DNA of 64,000 bases from Pseudocercospora fijiensis CIRAD86 (GCF_000340215.1 NW_006921539.1:2056507-2120506), one strand, 5' to 3'. Positions 24,660-37,584 are shown, counted from the first letter of the stretch. Numbers and translations: made by a program. The notes: generated by a model from the sequence alone, not told the origin.

Positions 24660-27369
24660 TAGAGACCCGATACTTACTTATAAATACCTAAATAAAATTC
24701 TTCTTAACTCTAAATTATGTTTCTCTTCTCTAGTGTTCTAGTAAACCTAAGTCTAATAAGTTAGTAAGAAAATCTAAACTCTAGAAGTTAGTAAAAGTCC
24801 CTAGAATCTATAAACCCGTTACTCTACGGAAAAAACTCTAGGTTGCCGCGTTATTTCTTCCGTTTTCCTCTTTTCTCCTAATCTTCTAGAGGCCCGTCGT
24901 TCTTCTCGATTTGTCTATATTTCGCTTCGAAGTCGTCTAGCGCGGAGGTATCCGCGATATAGTCTAGGGGTTCCTACGTAGGTTTATAGTACCTGCTTTA
25001 TTTTACGAGTACTTCTCGCCCTCGGCTCTGCTTCTTTTTCTAAGTATATAGGATTTCTTCGACCTACTACTCTTTATACGTCTCGAATAAAATAGGGTCC
25101 GGCTATTCGTCGTCGGTTACCTACCCTAGAAGGGGGTCCCGGCTCGTAAGTCTTAGAAGGTCGGTATAGAATACCGGGTAAATATTGCTAGATATCCCCG
25201 AGAGTTATACTAAGATAGGCGATAATACCTCTTCTACCGTATACTTAGCGTACTTCGAGTCGAGGCTCTTCTTTAGTCTACCGGTCTAGTAATTCCTTAG
25301 GTCGAGCTAGACCTTGTCTCTAATACGATATACTAGCGCTAGAGTTCTAGTCTTATTCGCGCTATCATCCTATTTCTATATAGCTTCCGCTATTTATACT
25401 TAGTATAGATCTAAGATCTTCTTAATCTTGTCTACGAACTCCTCCGCCTGTTTCGCTATAGTTAGCCGTCTATCGATAGCTAGGTCCTCTTCTAACGTAA
25501 CGGGGGAGGTAGATTCGTAATTGTAAGTCGCGAAGAAAGAGCTTATCCTTAGCCCCGCTTAGTGTCTCCCGTTAAACGCTAGTTCTACCGTAGGAAGCTA
25601 TTAGTTCTAATTAGACTGTATCTAGTTAATATAGTTCTATAGGTAAGCTTATATATCTTAGTTTGCGCGTTCTAGACCTCCGTCGGTTTATAGGTAGTAG
25701 GCGGAGCTTAACCTCTACTTTACGCCGAGTAGTCGATATATCTCCCTCTAGAAAGTGCTTATCTAATTCGTACCTCTATCGCTAGTAATAGTACGAAGTA
25801 GTCCGTAATACCTAATCTAGTATTTTAGAAACAAAACCGCGTATTCCTCTACTTTTATAGAGGGAGTACCGATAAGAGCGATCTACTTACTAAGGCGGTC
25901 TTTAATTACCTATAGATACCGGTTCCTATCTAACTCCGGTAGGTTAGTTATAAAGTCTATCGAGATTTCCTAGAAGAAACGGTCGGGTACTAGTAGTAGT
26001 TTTAGGAGGCCGTATTTATATTCCCTCTATACCTTATTGCGTCTATAATAGTTACAGTTCCGTAGGAATTGCCGTACCTACTTCGACTATAGCGGCTAGT
26101 AAAAGTCGCGACCTAGTATAGAAGTAGTAGAATCCTAGCCGGGGTAGCCGTAGAGCGGCGAGTCGTAGATCGACTAGATAATCTTCGTACGTAGTATATC
26201 CTACTATAGTTCCTCGGCCCCTATATCTTTATATTCGGTTTCCGTCGTCGCTAGGGCTCCTAGAACCTAGAGCTTACCGCGGTAGCGAAGGAACCCCTTA
26301 GGGTCTATTATATAATCCCTAATCTAAATTTTTACTTTAATTTCTAGTTACAATATTCTATATCCCTTACGGACTTTCTATACTACCGTCTAGTATACCG
26401 TATCTTTCTCGATAATGCTCTTCTATATATCGTTTATCTCTAGGTCCTAGAATAGTTTAGCGCTTTCCGGCGAAGGCTACGCGGGCTCCGTTTCGTTCGC
26501 GAGTAGGGATAACGGGCTCGCCTTTATTATACGTAGGAAGCTATAGATAGTAGTACTAGTAATCTAGACGTTTTCCGGCTAGTTTAGAGAGAGGTCCGGC
26601 TCTAAGAATCTCCGGAACCTCGAAAGCTTGTCGTCTTAGCCTAACGTATCTTATTCTCTCCTCGATAAGGTATCCGGTAGGATAGCTTCGATTCCCGGCC
26701 GGTAGACTAGGATAAACTAGTACTTCGCTAGTTCTTCCTACTATTAGATCTATCTTTCGGATAGCTAGCGCTTTACTATAAAGTATTCTAGGTTCTTATA
26801 GTCCGTCTAAATCGTAAAGGGGCTATATAATTTTAGCTCGGAGTCCTAAAACTTAATACTAGATACGACTACGAGCATTTCCTTATCGTAGATATCGTAA
26901 TTAATCTCCGCTTTATTTAGTTTCTTCGAAAAGAAGCCTACCGATCGGCGGATTCCCGCCTTTTCTTAGATAAGAGCGCCCCTAATCGCGAACCCGCTAT
27001 AATCCGTCTTAAGGAAGGTAGGAAGGGACGGGTCCTACTAGGCAAGTACCGGGGCGCGGTAGAATTTGTCCTTTAGCGTCTCGAACGCTTTATCCTATTC
27101 TTCTCCCTAGGAGAACGGGGTTCCCTTACTAGTAAGCGCGGTTAATAGTACAGAGATCTTAGAATAATTCGGTACGAATATACGGTAGTAGTTCGTAAAT
27201 CCTAAGAAACGACGAACTTCCTTTTAGGTCTTAGGTGCTACCTATTTTTATATAGCTTCTATCTTTTCGGGGTCGGCTAATACTCCTCCTCCGTCGGCGT
27301 AGATAATAAATCCTAAGTACTTAATCTTTTTCTAGGCGAATTCGCTCTTTTTAATATCGAGGTAAAGGC
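24660..27369 (-). pseudogene. Pol C-terminal part of element C (RT thumb, RNase H, integrase)
   Basis: Minus-strand frame with the RT thumb (KYLGFII, RRFLGFTNYYR near 27,200), RNase H region near 26,700-26,950, integrase zinc-binding block near 26,050 and SIDFITNLP near 25,950. Stops are TAG/TAA. The N-terminal half of this same gene lies at 34,486 and above, on the other side of element D. Confidence 0.7.
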
Positions 27370-27566
27370 TATTAGGACTAAAGAGGTTACACGTGATTAG
27401 CATGTAACTAGGCTCGAGTAAAGCTAGGGTCTTGATGCCTTAGGTAGGGCTTGGCGCTTAGCGTTAGGCTAACTAGCCTGCCTTCCTCCCTCTTCTCTTA
27501 GATCTCTATCGAATACTACTTGTACCTACTACTACCCTATCTACCTACTAACATACCCTTCTTATA
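27370..27566 (+). repeat. 5' LTR of element D
   Basis: 197 bp, matching 34,284-34,480 with eight differences, all transitions; seven are CpA/TpG versus TpA. The primer-binding region would follow at about 27,567. Confidence 0.9.
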
Positions 27567-27799
27567 TAGTATTCGATCTACCCTTTAAGGGCAGTAGCTA
27601 GATAGTCCTTATTTTAAGCTTTTAGCGGTATAGCTACGAATAAGACTAATCTAACTATATTGCGCCCGAAGAATAGGACCTATACGTACTATTCTATCGA
27701 AGCAACCGTACCAATTATTAAGCAAGGCCTTCTATACGGCCTATTATACTAAGTCAATCGTACTAGACTAATATCTACTAATTCCGCTATATCCGTATC

Positions 27800-29240
27800 T
27801 TAGGGGCTAATAATACATTATTAGTGTCACCCCCTATTATAATAGCCGGTTTATTACGAAACAATAACCGTGCTACCGCTAGTAGCGCTAGCAATAACAA
27901 CACTAGTAGCATAGTGCCTACCGAAGTACCTACTAAATTGCCTACTAAAGCACCTACTAAAGTGCCTCCTACTAAAGAGCCTGCTACTAGGCCTACCGAA
28001 GAACCTATAGTCCTAGGTAATAATCTAGAATTGCCTGTTAACGACATTCTTAATAACATTGTTAACCGTCGATATAGCTAACTAGCCTTCGGGCCCTAGC
28101 TAGTAGCGAGGCTTTAAGAAGCTACCTAAAACAGGCTTACTACCTTGCGTTAAGAACAATAGCTGAAGGATAATCTTCTCGAGATTCGCCGCCTCTAGGA
28201 ATCTCTAACAACTACTGCTAAGCCAATAGTAGGACCTTCTTTACTACCTATCTAAAAGAAGGATACTAAACTTAAGGACTGTACTGTATTTAATAGCTCT
28301 AGTCGGAAGTAGTATAACGACTATATTCGTAACTGTGAACTTAACTAGCGCAACGTACTAAGAGCGCTACTAGACGACTATTCCTTAGTCGTATACGCTA
28401 TGTAGTACATTAATAGCGACCTAAAGCGTATATAGGATAACTATTTCGACTCCCTTAATAACTAGACTGCTGTTTAGTAGCAAACCTATAAAACTATTAT
28501 ACTAGACACCCTTAGAAACGCTATACTAAGGCAACAATATGCTTAGGACCTGTATCTTCGAGCTAAATAGAAGACTAATTAATCGGCTCGCTTATTTGAA
28601 GCCTATTTAAAAACCCTTAAAGACGACCTTCCGCCTAAGACTAATTCTATATAGATCTCGGAAATACGCCCTAAGCTTAGATAGGAACTTATCCTCGAAT
28701 TGGACCGTCGCCGTGTATTCGAATAAGCTAATCTAATACGCATTCAATTTATAGTCGAAGTAGAAACAGCCGAACGGGCTATTTAGCTCTAATAACGACT
28801 AGAATTAAGGATCCGACTAGCTAGTACTAACCGTAGCAACCGTAGCCGCGGAGGAAACTAAGGTTCCTACTAGGACAACAATACTAATAGTAGGAACAGT
28901 AACAACGACCGTAGAAGAGGCCGTAGCCGGCGGCTATATAGAGGAGGCCGCGATAGGGGCCGTAGAAGAGGCTCGTATCCCTACAATACTAACCGCTCGG
29001 CTAACAATAGCAACAATAGCTACGGTAGTCTACTAACCGGATTGAAGTGCTTCAATTGTAATAGCACTAGCTATCTACTAGGCTAATGCGACAAACCTAA
29101 GGACTAGGCCCGAATTGACCGTGCTTCCGCTAAGTATAAGAAACACCTTTTAGCCGCTAATACTACCCTAGTCGGCTCTTTTAATTAGTCGAAAAAAGAG
29201 TAAGCGCCGCACTAACTATTAGCCTTGTACGGCGTAAGAC
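27800..29240 (+). pseudogene. Gag remnant of chromovirus D
   Basis: The N-terminal part (about 27,824-28,081) is still open for 85 codons and shows a Thr-Pro repeat of the type PTEVPTKLPTKAPTK. Further down, near 29,045-29,095, a CCHC zinc knuckle is visible (KCFNCN, then Tyr at the usual His position, then Cys-Asp-Lys). Arg/Gly-rich sequence precedes the knuckle (28,850-28,990), typical of nucleic-acid-binding Gag ends. Frames are broken by TAG/TAA. The open stretch has no ATG and is not an independent gene. Confidence 0.6.
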
Positions 29241-29299
29241 TATCGACATTGTACTAGCTATAATACGCTCCTACCTTATATAGGATACGAAGGGCACTA

Positions 29300-32200
29300 G
29301 CTATTAAACTAAGGTTATACTAGATCTAGGAAATTCAGTTAGTGCCCTTATTAGCTATCGCCTAGCTAAGCAATTAGACCTTCGACAACTGCCGAGGACT
29401 AACCTGCTAACCCTTGCTTAGTTTAATAACGCTCGGCACTTAACCTATAGGGCCTACTATGTTCCTATAGTTCTAAAGGACGACCTCGGAAATAAACGCC
29501 TACTAGACTTTACTGCCTATATAGTAGATATAGATAGCCTCCCCTCCGATATTGTTATTAGCAACCCTGTTCTTAAGTACTATGCTATAGTTATAGACTT
29601 AGGCAGTTAATAATAGCGATTTAGAATCGCTAGGAGAGAGGACATTAAATATATCGACATTAGCGAGTGTCCTAATAATATTAGGGTCCTATTTATTAGC
29701 AACCTAATACCTACCTTAGCTAATCCGATAGCTAATCTTCTCGGTAGAGATAACGATAAACCTATACCCCCTAATAGCATAGACCCTAATTAGCTCTCTC
29801 GTATACTAGTACTTATTCGAGAAACCTATATTAATGTATTTAAACACTACTTAGCATCGACATTGCCTATATTTAAAGAGACAGATTATAAGATTGACAT
29901 TATAGAGAGCAAAGAGGTTCCTTTTAGTCCCCTCTATAACCTTAGTAAACGAGAGCTTGCTGTATTGCGTAAGTACCTAGAGGAAAACCTAGCTAATAGT
30001 CGAATTCGGTATAGCAATAGTCCTACCGGTGTACCTATCCTGTTCGTACTAAAGAAGGATAGTAGCCTACGCCTATATATCGACTATCGTAGGCTTAATG
30101 CTGTTACTATTAAAGACCGCCATCTACTCCCCTTTATTAATAAGACCCTCGATCGCCTTTCTAGGGCCTACTTCTATACTATACTAGACATTAAGGATGC
30201 GTACTATCGTATCCGCATTCGTAAGGGCGACGAATAGAAGACGGCCTTCCGTACTCGCTATAGCTATTTTAAGTACTTAGTTATACTATTTAGGCTAGCT
30301 AATACCCCTGCTACATTCTAGTCCTATATTAATCGGGCCCTATTAGGCCTATTAGATTACCTCTATATAGTCTACCTAGATAACATCCTAGTTTATATAC
30401 ACTTACCTAATATTGCGGAGTACTAGGCTATAGTCCGCAAGGTCCTCGACCGCCTACGAGCCTATAGACTGTATTGCAAGCCTTCTAAATGCACCTTCGC
30501 TGCTAAGGAGGTAGCCTTCCTTAGTTTCATCGTATTAACTAATAGTATTAAGGCTAATCCTAATCGGATTAAAACAATTACTAAATAGCCTATTCCTACG
30601 TCTATTAAGGAGCTTCAATCGTTCCTCGGCTTCGCTAATTTCTACCGCCGCTTTATTAAGGGCTATTTACGGTATATAATGCCTCTAACTAAGCTTACTA
30701 AAACCAAGGCTAACCCGTCTAGAGAATTCAAATAGACTAACAAGACACAAGCCGCTTTTGACGGTCTAAAGAAGCGATTTACTAAAGTCCCCTTGCTATA
30801 CTATTTTGTACTAAGCAAGCAGATCCGTATTAAGACTAACGCTTTACAGTTCGCTGCATCGGCTATTATGTTATAGCAATCAGATAAGGACTATTACTAG
30901 CACCTAATTGCCTTCTTTTTACGAAAGATAATCGATATAGAGCGTCGCTACGAGACCTACGAGCAAGAGCTCCTAGCTATTATCGAGGCCTTTAAGCATT
31001 AGAGGCACTATCTCGATAGTGTATAGTACACTATTTAGGTCTATACAGACTATAACAACCTCCGTAGCATTACTAAGGTTACTAGGGTTATAGGTCGATA
31101 GGCTAGATAGGCCGTCTACCTCGCCGGGTTTGATTTTAATGTATTATATCGGCTAGGCGTAAGCAACCCTACTAATAGCCTATCGAGGCGACCTAATTAC
31201 GATAGCGAGACCTAACACATTAATTCTTTGTTTCCAACCCTATAGTATAAGATTGCTATAGCCCGTATTATTAATAAGTAAGCGTAGGATAAGCGGACTT
31301 CCGGACCCCGCGGCGGTAACAAATACTATAGCGGAGTTGTCGTTCTTCTAGTATACGTTAAGAAGGACGTAGATCGCTCGAGCTATAATAACTCGATTAA
31401 AGATATTGCTATCTATAGCGATAGCACTATAGAAGAGGTTGTAGTAGTTCCGGCTGCTAGTGCTATTAGATGTATATAATACGTACCTCGTTCGATAGTA
31501 CGGGTACTATTAAATAACCTTGCAAATAGGGATAGTCAATCGTTTATAGATAAGCTATTGCGTACTTAGTAGAGGGACGCCTTTACTGTCGAGCGTATTA
31601 ATAGGCTTATAAGTAGGCGAACGACTCGATCTAGTAAGAGTAATTAGTCGATCGACGACAAAGGTTATTTAAAGTTTAAGGGCAGATACTATATCCCCGC
31701 TAAACAATCGATTAGATAAGAGCTTTTAAAGAGGCACTATAATAGTGAGCTCGCTAGTTACTATAGCATAGAGAGGTCGCACGAGCTACTATCGCGTATA
31801 TACTACTAGCTAAATAGTAAGCGGTATATAAAGGAGTATATACAGACCTATATAGTATACTAGCGAGTTAAAGCACCGAAGCACTTACTGTTCGGCGAGT
31901 TGTCTTCGCTCCCTGTTCTAAAGAAGCTATTTACTAAGCTAACAATAGACTTTATTATAGGCCTTCTATCTACTAGGCGTAGGGGTAGTAAGGACGTGTA
32001 TAATGCTATCCTTATTATAGTAGATCGATTTACTAAAGGCGCTCGATATATCCCGGCGCGGAAAGACTAGACTGCTATTAATATAGTAGAGGCGCTATAG
32101 AGTAATATCTTCTATACCTATTAGGGAACCCCTAAGGGGATAGTCTCTAATAGGGGCTCGACATTTACATCGCACTATTAGAGCGAAATATGCCTATAGC

Positions 32201-33081
32201 TAAGACTGAAGCATTGGCTATTAACAGCCTTCTATCTATAGACTAACGGTTAAATAGAGAGACAGAATGCTACCCTATAGTAGTACCTACGCAGTTACAT
32301 TAACGAGAATCCTAAGGATTGGGTTAACCTCCTATAGCCTATAGAATTCGTGTATAACAACAGTATATACTTATTAACTAAGGTTTTACTATACATAGCT
32401 ATAATAGGTTAAAACGCCGCGTTACTATAAGATCCATTTACCTCGCTCGAGGCCGAGCGTAAGGGAAGGGAAGCGCGTTAAGTACTAGAGACACTTGCGG
32501 CAATAGAACGTATCTAGAAGATGCGAGAAATCTATGCTAAGATAGCTAAGAAGTTGACAAAGGCTTAAGAATACTAAAAGGCCTACTACGATAAGCGTTA
32601 TATACTAATAACCTTTAAACAAGGCGATATAGTTATACTTAGCACTAAGAACCTCCGCATCCGCAAACACCTATCGCCTAATAGTAAAACAAGGCCCAAG
32701 CTCGCACTAAGATATATTAGCCTATTTCGTATCCGAGAACCGAAGGGCAATAGCTAGGCCTACTAGTTATAGCTTCTACCTTATTACACTATCTATAATA
32801 CCTTCTATATCTCCCTCCTTAAACTATACTACTAGCGCGAAGGCGATAAAGCACCTACTAAATCCGAGGATATACTAGCTAATAGCGAAGAACTATAGTC
32901 TATAGAACGTATCCTATAGCATCGGACTAGGAAAGGCAAGAAGGAGTACCTGTTAAGATAGCAAGGCTATTTACCTAAATAGGACTCGTAGGAAGCTAAA
33001 GCCTCTTTTGAAGATATAACTAAGTTGTTAGATAAGTATTAGACTAGTATAAAGAACAAGAAGAAGGCTAAGGGCCTATAA
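29300..33081 (+). pseudogene. Pol of chromovirus D (protease, RT, RNase H, integrase, chromodomain)
   Basis: The frame stays in register from at least 29,863 to the stop at 33,079-33,081. Its longest stop-free piece is 29,863-30,237, with RT blocks [10 protein letters not shown] and [12 protein letters not shown]. The RT active site reads YLDN at 30,373-30,384 where YLDD is expected. RNase H follows (ETYEQELLAIIEAF near 30,950), then integrase with TIDFIIGL near 31,945 and a His/Glu-containing segment near 32,160-32,280. Near 32,900-33,030 is a chromodomain-like ERIL-HRTRKGKKEYLLR segment with RIP stops at the expected Trp and Gln. The catalytic Asp to Asn change and dozens of stops make it inactive. 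Confidence 0.85.
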
Positions 33082-34283
33082 TGTCGCCTAGGAATAATAC
33101 TACCCCCGGGGTGCTATTAGCTAACTAATTAGAGATAAGCAATTGTTAGTAACAAAGGATAATAAGACTATACTAGGCGCGCTACGACGCGTTAACTAAT
33201 TGCCTGCTGTTTTAAGGACTCTACCTCTTTACTAACGCGCTCTATAGATCCCCCTTTTATTCCTTTATTCTATCGGGGCCTCGAGGCCTAGGCGGTCGGT
33301 AAGGACAGCGCGGCCGGCGCGGCTATATTAGTAATAGTGTTACGGAGGGTGTTGCTATTTAAGAAAGGAAGGATACAGCTATATTAGTAACGGTGTTGCC
33401 GAGTTGTTATTAGTTAAAGAAGGAAAGTAGAAGAAGGTAAAGTTAGCGCTAAGACGGCTAGCACCGCTATTATTAACATTACCTGCTGTCGCCGCTACAC
33501 TTGCAAAGACAACCTTACCTATACTGCGGCCTAAGGCCGGAGGCGCGCTATACTAATTAAGTTAAAAGAATAGCTATGTTAAAGGTTTAATTAAAACTTT
33601 AATTAAAACTTTAAGCCGCTTAAAAGATTAAGCGATTAATAGACTAACTAAGGGTAAAAACTATAGAGCTAAGCTAGCCGGGGTCGATCTTGCGGACAAT
33701 AGGTTACTCCTCGATCTTTCTAACCCTTTAAGCGAGGCGAACCTTAACTACTACACTTATAATAGCCTTTACCTATAGAAACTAGACGAGCTGTGTTTTT
33801 TCTAAAAAGATAAGATAAGATTGACAATTGAAGGCTACTAAACCTAACTAATTAGGGCTAGCGAAACTACGAATAATAATAGCCCTCGTAATAATAAGAA
33901 TAAACCCTCGGAAGCGGACATAGCTAGGTCTTTTAGAGTAGACGCAAAGAACTCGGAACGATATTACTTAGAACGGAGGTAGGGCTGCAATACCTCGTAC
34001 GTCTACCTATTATAGTAGGGAAGACGCGCTCGTATTGTAATTAGTCGAAGGTCCCTAATTCTCGTAGTTATATATTACTTTATTGTATATAAGGATAGCG
34101 CAGTTAGAGTTAGACATTGTGTTGTATTAGAAGTAAGGTTTAATATAGTTATATAATCGGTAATTGCGTGTTTAATTTAGCGCGGATTAAGAAGCTTGCT
34201 AGACCTGCTAAGTTAGTAGCGACAGAGGTTAAGAATAGAACATAGACCGGCTACGAGGGCGCGGCCTTTAGAAGGGAAGCGTG

Positions 34284-34480
34284 TATTAGGACTAAAGAGG
34301 TTACACGTAATTAGTATGTAACTAGGCTCGAGTAAAGCTAGGGTCTTAATGCCTTAGGCAGGGCTTAGCGCTTAGCGTTAGGCTAACTAGCCTGCCTTCC
34401 TCCCTCTCCTCTTAGATCTCTATCGAATACTACTTGTACCTACTACTACCCTATCTACCTGCTAACATACCCTTCTTACA
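34284..34480 (+). repeat. 3' LTR of element D
   Basis: 197 bp, pair of 27,370-27,566. It is preceded by the purine-rich tract AGAAGGGAAGCG (about 34,270-34,281), the likely plus-strand primer site, and followed by the target duplication AAGGC. Confidence 0.9.
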
Positions 34481-34485
34481 AAGGC

Positions 34486-37390
34486 CTCTATCCTAAAGCT
34501 TCTTAAGAACCGCCCTTACCTTACGGAAATAGTCTTCCTTCGACCCGCTCGAGTAGATAACTATATCGTCTATATACGCTAATGCGAAGTCGTCTAGATA
34601 CTCCCGTAGAAGAGTATTAATATACCGTTAAAATATAGCCGGGGCTCCGGACAAACTAAACGGGCATACTAGCTATTCGAACGAGCCTAGCCTAGTCCGG
34701 AAGGCCGTCTTATACTCGTATCCTTTTGCTATTCTAATCTTATAAAAGGCCGAGACTACGTTAACCTTAGTTAACTACTAGGCCTCCGTTAGGTTCCTTA
34801 TAGTATCTAGGATTAGTAGGAAGGGATATCTATCTTACTTCGTTAGAGTATTAAGCGCCCTATAGTCGTAGTAGAACCGGAGCCTACCGCCGGGTTTCTT
34901 AACGAACAATATAGGCGCCGCCGCTTCGGAGTTCGCGGATCTAATAAATCCCTTCTTTAGGAGTTCGTTAAGTAACTTTCGTAAGACTAAGAGCTCCTAT
35001 TTCGATATACTATAGAGCGGGCCCTAGGGGAGCTACGGCTAGGATCCGTCTAGGTTTTTATAGAGTTCTATCGTATAGTCGATACCGGGGCGATAGAGCG
35101 CTAACTTATCGGCTTCCCTTTAATAAAATAGCGCGGCTATATTACGAACCTCTAGAGGTAGCTTTTTCTTTAGCTCCTCGATCGTCGGATATTCTTTCGT
35201 CTTTAGGGCCTTTAGACCCCGTAGTAGTTCGGTTTGCGAACTATAAAACGTATATAGTTTGGTTTCTTAGCGGTACCCCTCCGGTTTGGTTCCGGTTTGG
35301 TTTTTTACCCCGCTAGTCTAAGCCGGTTTCCGAGAAAATCCGACTAAACTGCGACGATATGCGACGATATACGACGACCTTAGATCGGGTCCGGAGGTCC
35401 TCGGAGGCCCTATATTGTCTACGCTACACAATTGCATCTGTATTTCGGGCTATTTAGACGTGTTTTAGGTCGGGGTTTTGTCCGTAGCCGGCACGTAGCC
35501 GGCAAACCGGTCCGTATACCAGTTCCTTAGCAAACCAAACCAAACTAAACTAGAATTTCGGCTTGGCAAACTAAACCAAACCAACCCGAACCACTGCGGG
35601 GTCTAAGGGCCTTTTTAATATCCTCGGCAATTATAGCGGTAAGTAGGCTCCTAGTAGCGTCGATCGTAGCGATATTCCCGCTTATATCGAATTCGCGGTA
35701 GTAACGCCCTTTATTAACCTAATACCGGGCTCTCTTATAATAGTACTAACGCTTTTCGGGCGTAGTCCTAACCTTATTATATACCTTCTATAGGTTCCCT
35801 AGGATAAGGGGGAAGGTTAATCCCGGTACGATATAAGCGTATACCGTCTACTAGAACCTATTAATTTCTATCTAGAAGGCGACGACTCCGATAATCTTCG
35901 CGTCCTATATTATAGACGACGCTCCTTTTACTTCTTAGGACTCTCGGCTAATATAGCTAAGCCCGAGGCCTTTAGCTAGGCCCGTATTAATCGTAGCGTA
36001 GTACTAGTATCCTTCGTCGATAAGAGTAGAAGTTCCGACGTTATTTTCGAGGACTATATCGGTATATATAAGGTTCCCGTTTATATCCTTTTTAACTTCT
36101 TCCTATTTCCTTGCCTATACTTTATCTACTCTCAACTCCTAACTCTAAGCGAGAGTTACTCTTTTCCTAAGTCGGAACTACTTAAGTCCGACTAATCCTC
36201 CGCGTCTTCTAGTATAGGTTATACGGAGGTAACGCTAATCTTAGTAGGTTAAACCGGCGGTACGTATAGATAGTCGCGAATATAGTACCTGCTCGCTCCG
36301 TAGCGGAAGTAGAGCCTTTTCTCCTTACGTTTCTCTCTCTCTATAGAGTCGACCTATTTAGCCCTAGGCTTCCCTACTATTCCTTACTAACCTCCGCGGT
36401 TCTTCTTATAGAAGGCGTTCGTTTAGGCGGGGTTTATAACTACGTCCCTATCGGAGTCGACCTTCGGGTTCGCCGCGGGAGCTATATAGGGTAGGATAAC
36501 TACCGAAGGGCTCGCGGTCTCTTTCTTCCTTTCTTACTAGCGTTTTATAGCCTATTTAAACTAGTCCGTCGATTCGAGGTTCGTTATAATTCGCTCGACT
36601 TCCTTTATATAGAGGTAGTAATCCTTAATCTTTAGTATAGCGGCGGTATAAGTCTTAGCTACGTTCGAGAAGGTATTCTTTAAGTATCCGATTTTTGTAT
36701 CGTCGGTCTAGCGGTCTCTACCTACGCTTAGTAGGAGGCCGTCGAATTCTAGCTAGTAGTCGTACTAGGGTTGTCCCTAAGTATATCTTAGGGCTTAGAG
36801 TTGCTCTAGCGCCTTAGCGGCTTCGTTACTATCCGCGAATACGTCCTTAAGTTACTAGAAGAAAGCTTCGGGGTCCTTTCCTTTCGTAAGGCTTCCTCTT
36901 TCCTAGAAGTAGCGTATTCTAGCGCGTTCCTTCGCCGGTAAGGTATCGTAGATAGTATCCTAGTAGTAATCTTCGGAGAGCTTCGGTTTTAACCTAGAAC
37001 GAACTCGGTACGAACTTCTTAGTCGTAGTAGATAGTCCCGAAACGTCTTAGCTTTTCCGTCTTACGATAGTAGCTTCTATTCGCGTAACGCCGTTATATT
37101 TTAGCCGGTAGCCGAGAGGGTTTCTAGGAGTCCTTTTAGGATCTCGTTCGTAGACTAGTCTCGCGTCGTACTAGTTTCGGTAGACCCGGCCTAGCGAGAT
37201 ACTTCCGCCTATTAGAGCGTAGAGCGCGTAGCTTATAGTTAGGCTTCTATTGTCTATTACCTAGTATAGAGACTCTCGAAGGCGCGATAAATCTTATCCC
37301 TAGTTATCTCTAGCGTAGTAGAGGTAGCGTTCCCCTAGCCTTCTTACTCGGGTTCCTAGTAAACCTTAGCGTTTCCTATAATAAAGATCG
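34486..37390 (-). pseudogene. Gag and Pol N-terminal part of element C
   Basis: Minus-strand frames hold Gag-like sequence (about 36,000-37,390) and protease/RT. The RT shows [12 protein letters not shown] near 34,700, GAPAIF near 34,650 and AYIDDIVIY near 34,560. The frame is cut at 34,486 by element D and by a hAT-like MITE at 35,213-35,605. YIDD is intact at the codon level, unlike in A and D, but stops elsewhere make the gene inactive. Confidence 0.7.
35213..35605. mobile_element. 393-bp hAT-like MITE inside element C
   Basis: Terminal inverted repeats start TAGACCCCGTAGTAGTTCGG on the left and, on the complement of the right end, TAGACCCCGCAGTGGTTCGG. They are flanked by a perfect 8-bp direct repeat AGGGCCTT (35,205-35,212 and 35,606-35,613). 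An 8-bp target duplication with short inverted ends is the hAT superfamily pattern. Subterminal GGTTTGGTT motifs (and their complement AAACCAAACC on the right) repeat several times. CpA and TpG are common inside, so it is far less RIP-mutated than its host element. It has no coding capacity. Confidence 0.85.
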
Positions 37391-37397
37391 AACCTAA

Positions 37398-37584
37398 TAT
37401 TACGGGTAAGTAACGCGTACGCAGATGCTAGATATAAGACTTAATAGGTTCGATAAAGAGCTAAGTCTATCTACGTAAATCCGAATAGTTTTGTATAGTG
37501 CGCTAAGCGCTAAGTAGTAGGTTAGAGTCGCGTAGGCCGAATACCTAAGGCTAGCGCTTTCTACCTAGGGCGTAGCCCTTTATA
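37398..37584 (-). repeat. 5' LTR of element C (right copy)
   Basis: 187 bp, from TATTACGGGTAAG to CCCTTTATA, pair of 23,331-23,517. It is followed by the target duplication GCGAT (37,585-37,589). Confidence 0.85.

Larger units (their letters stand above)
27370..34480 (+). mobile_element. Full-length chromovirus D (Ty3/Gypsy), nested in element C
   Basis: A 7,111-bp element bounded by two 197-bp LTRs (27,370-27,566 and 34,284-34,480), which read TA...TA and TA...CA where TG...CA is expected before RIP. It is flanked by the 5-bp target duplication AAGGC (27,365-27,369 and 34,481-34,485). Internal order is Gag with zinc knuckle, protease, RT, RNase H, integrase and a C-terminal chromodomain. 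Chromodomains of such elements bind modified histones and steer insertion to heterochromatin. Removing D joins the two halves of element C's RT gene in frame, which proves the order of insertion. All frames are RIP-damaged. Confidence 0.9.
23331..37584 (-). mobile_element. Ty3/Gypsy LTR retrotransposon C, inserted in A and interrupted by D
   Basis: Two 187-bp direct repeats (23,331-23,517 and 37,398-37,584) act as LTRs and are flanked by the 5-bp target duplication GCGAT. The internal frames run on the minus strand. Gag lies around 36,000-37,390 and the RT with AYIDDIVIY near 34,560. The RT frame then stops at 34,486 and resumes at 27,369 (YLDIKKSEF, KYLGFII), because element D sits between. 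The integrase lies near 25,000-26,200 (zinc-binding block near 26,050, SIDFITNLP near 25,950). Without D the element is about 7.14 kb. LTR copies differ by about nine transitions and no indels, mostly of CpA/TpA type. Confidence 0.85.

Noticed and set aside
27787..28081. Overlapping open frames on both strands (90 and 85 codons)
   Set aside because: They fall in the Gag N-terminal region of element D; the minus-strand one mirrors the Thr-Pro repeat and has no independent support.
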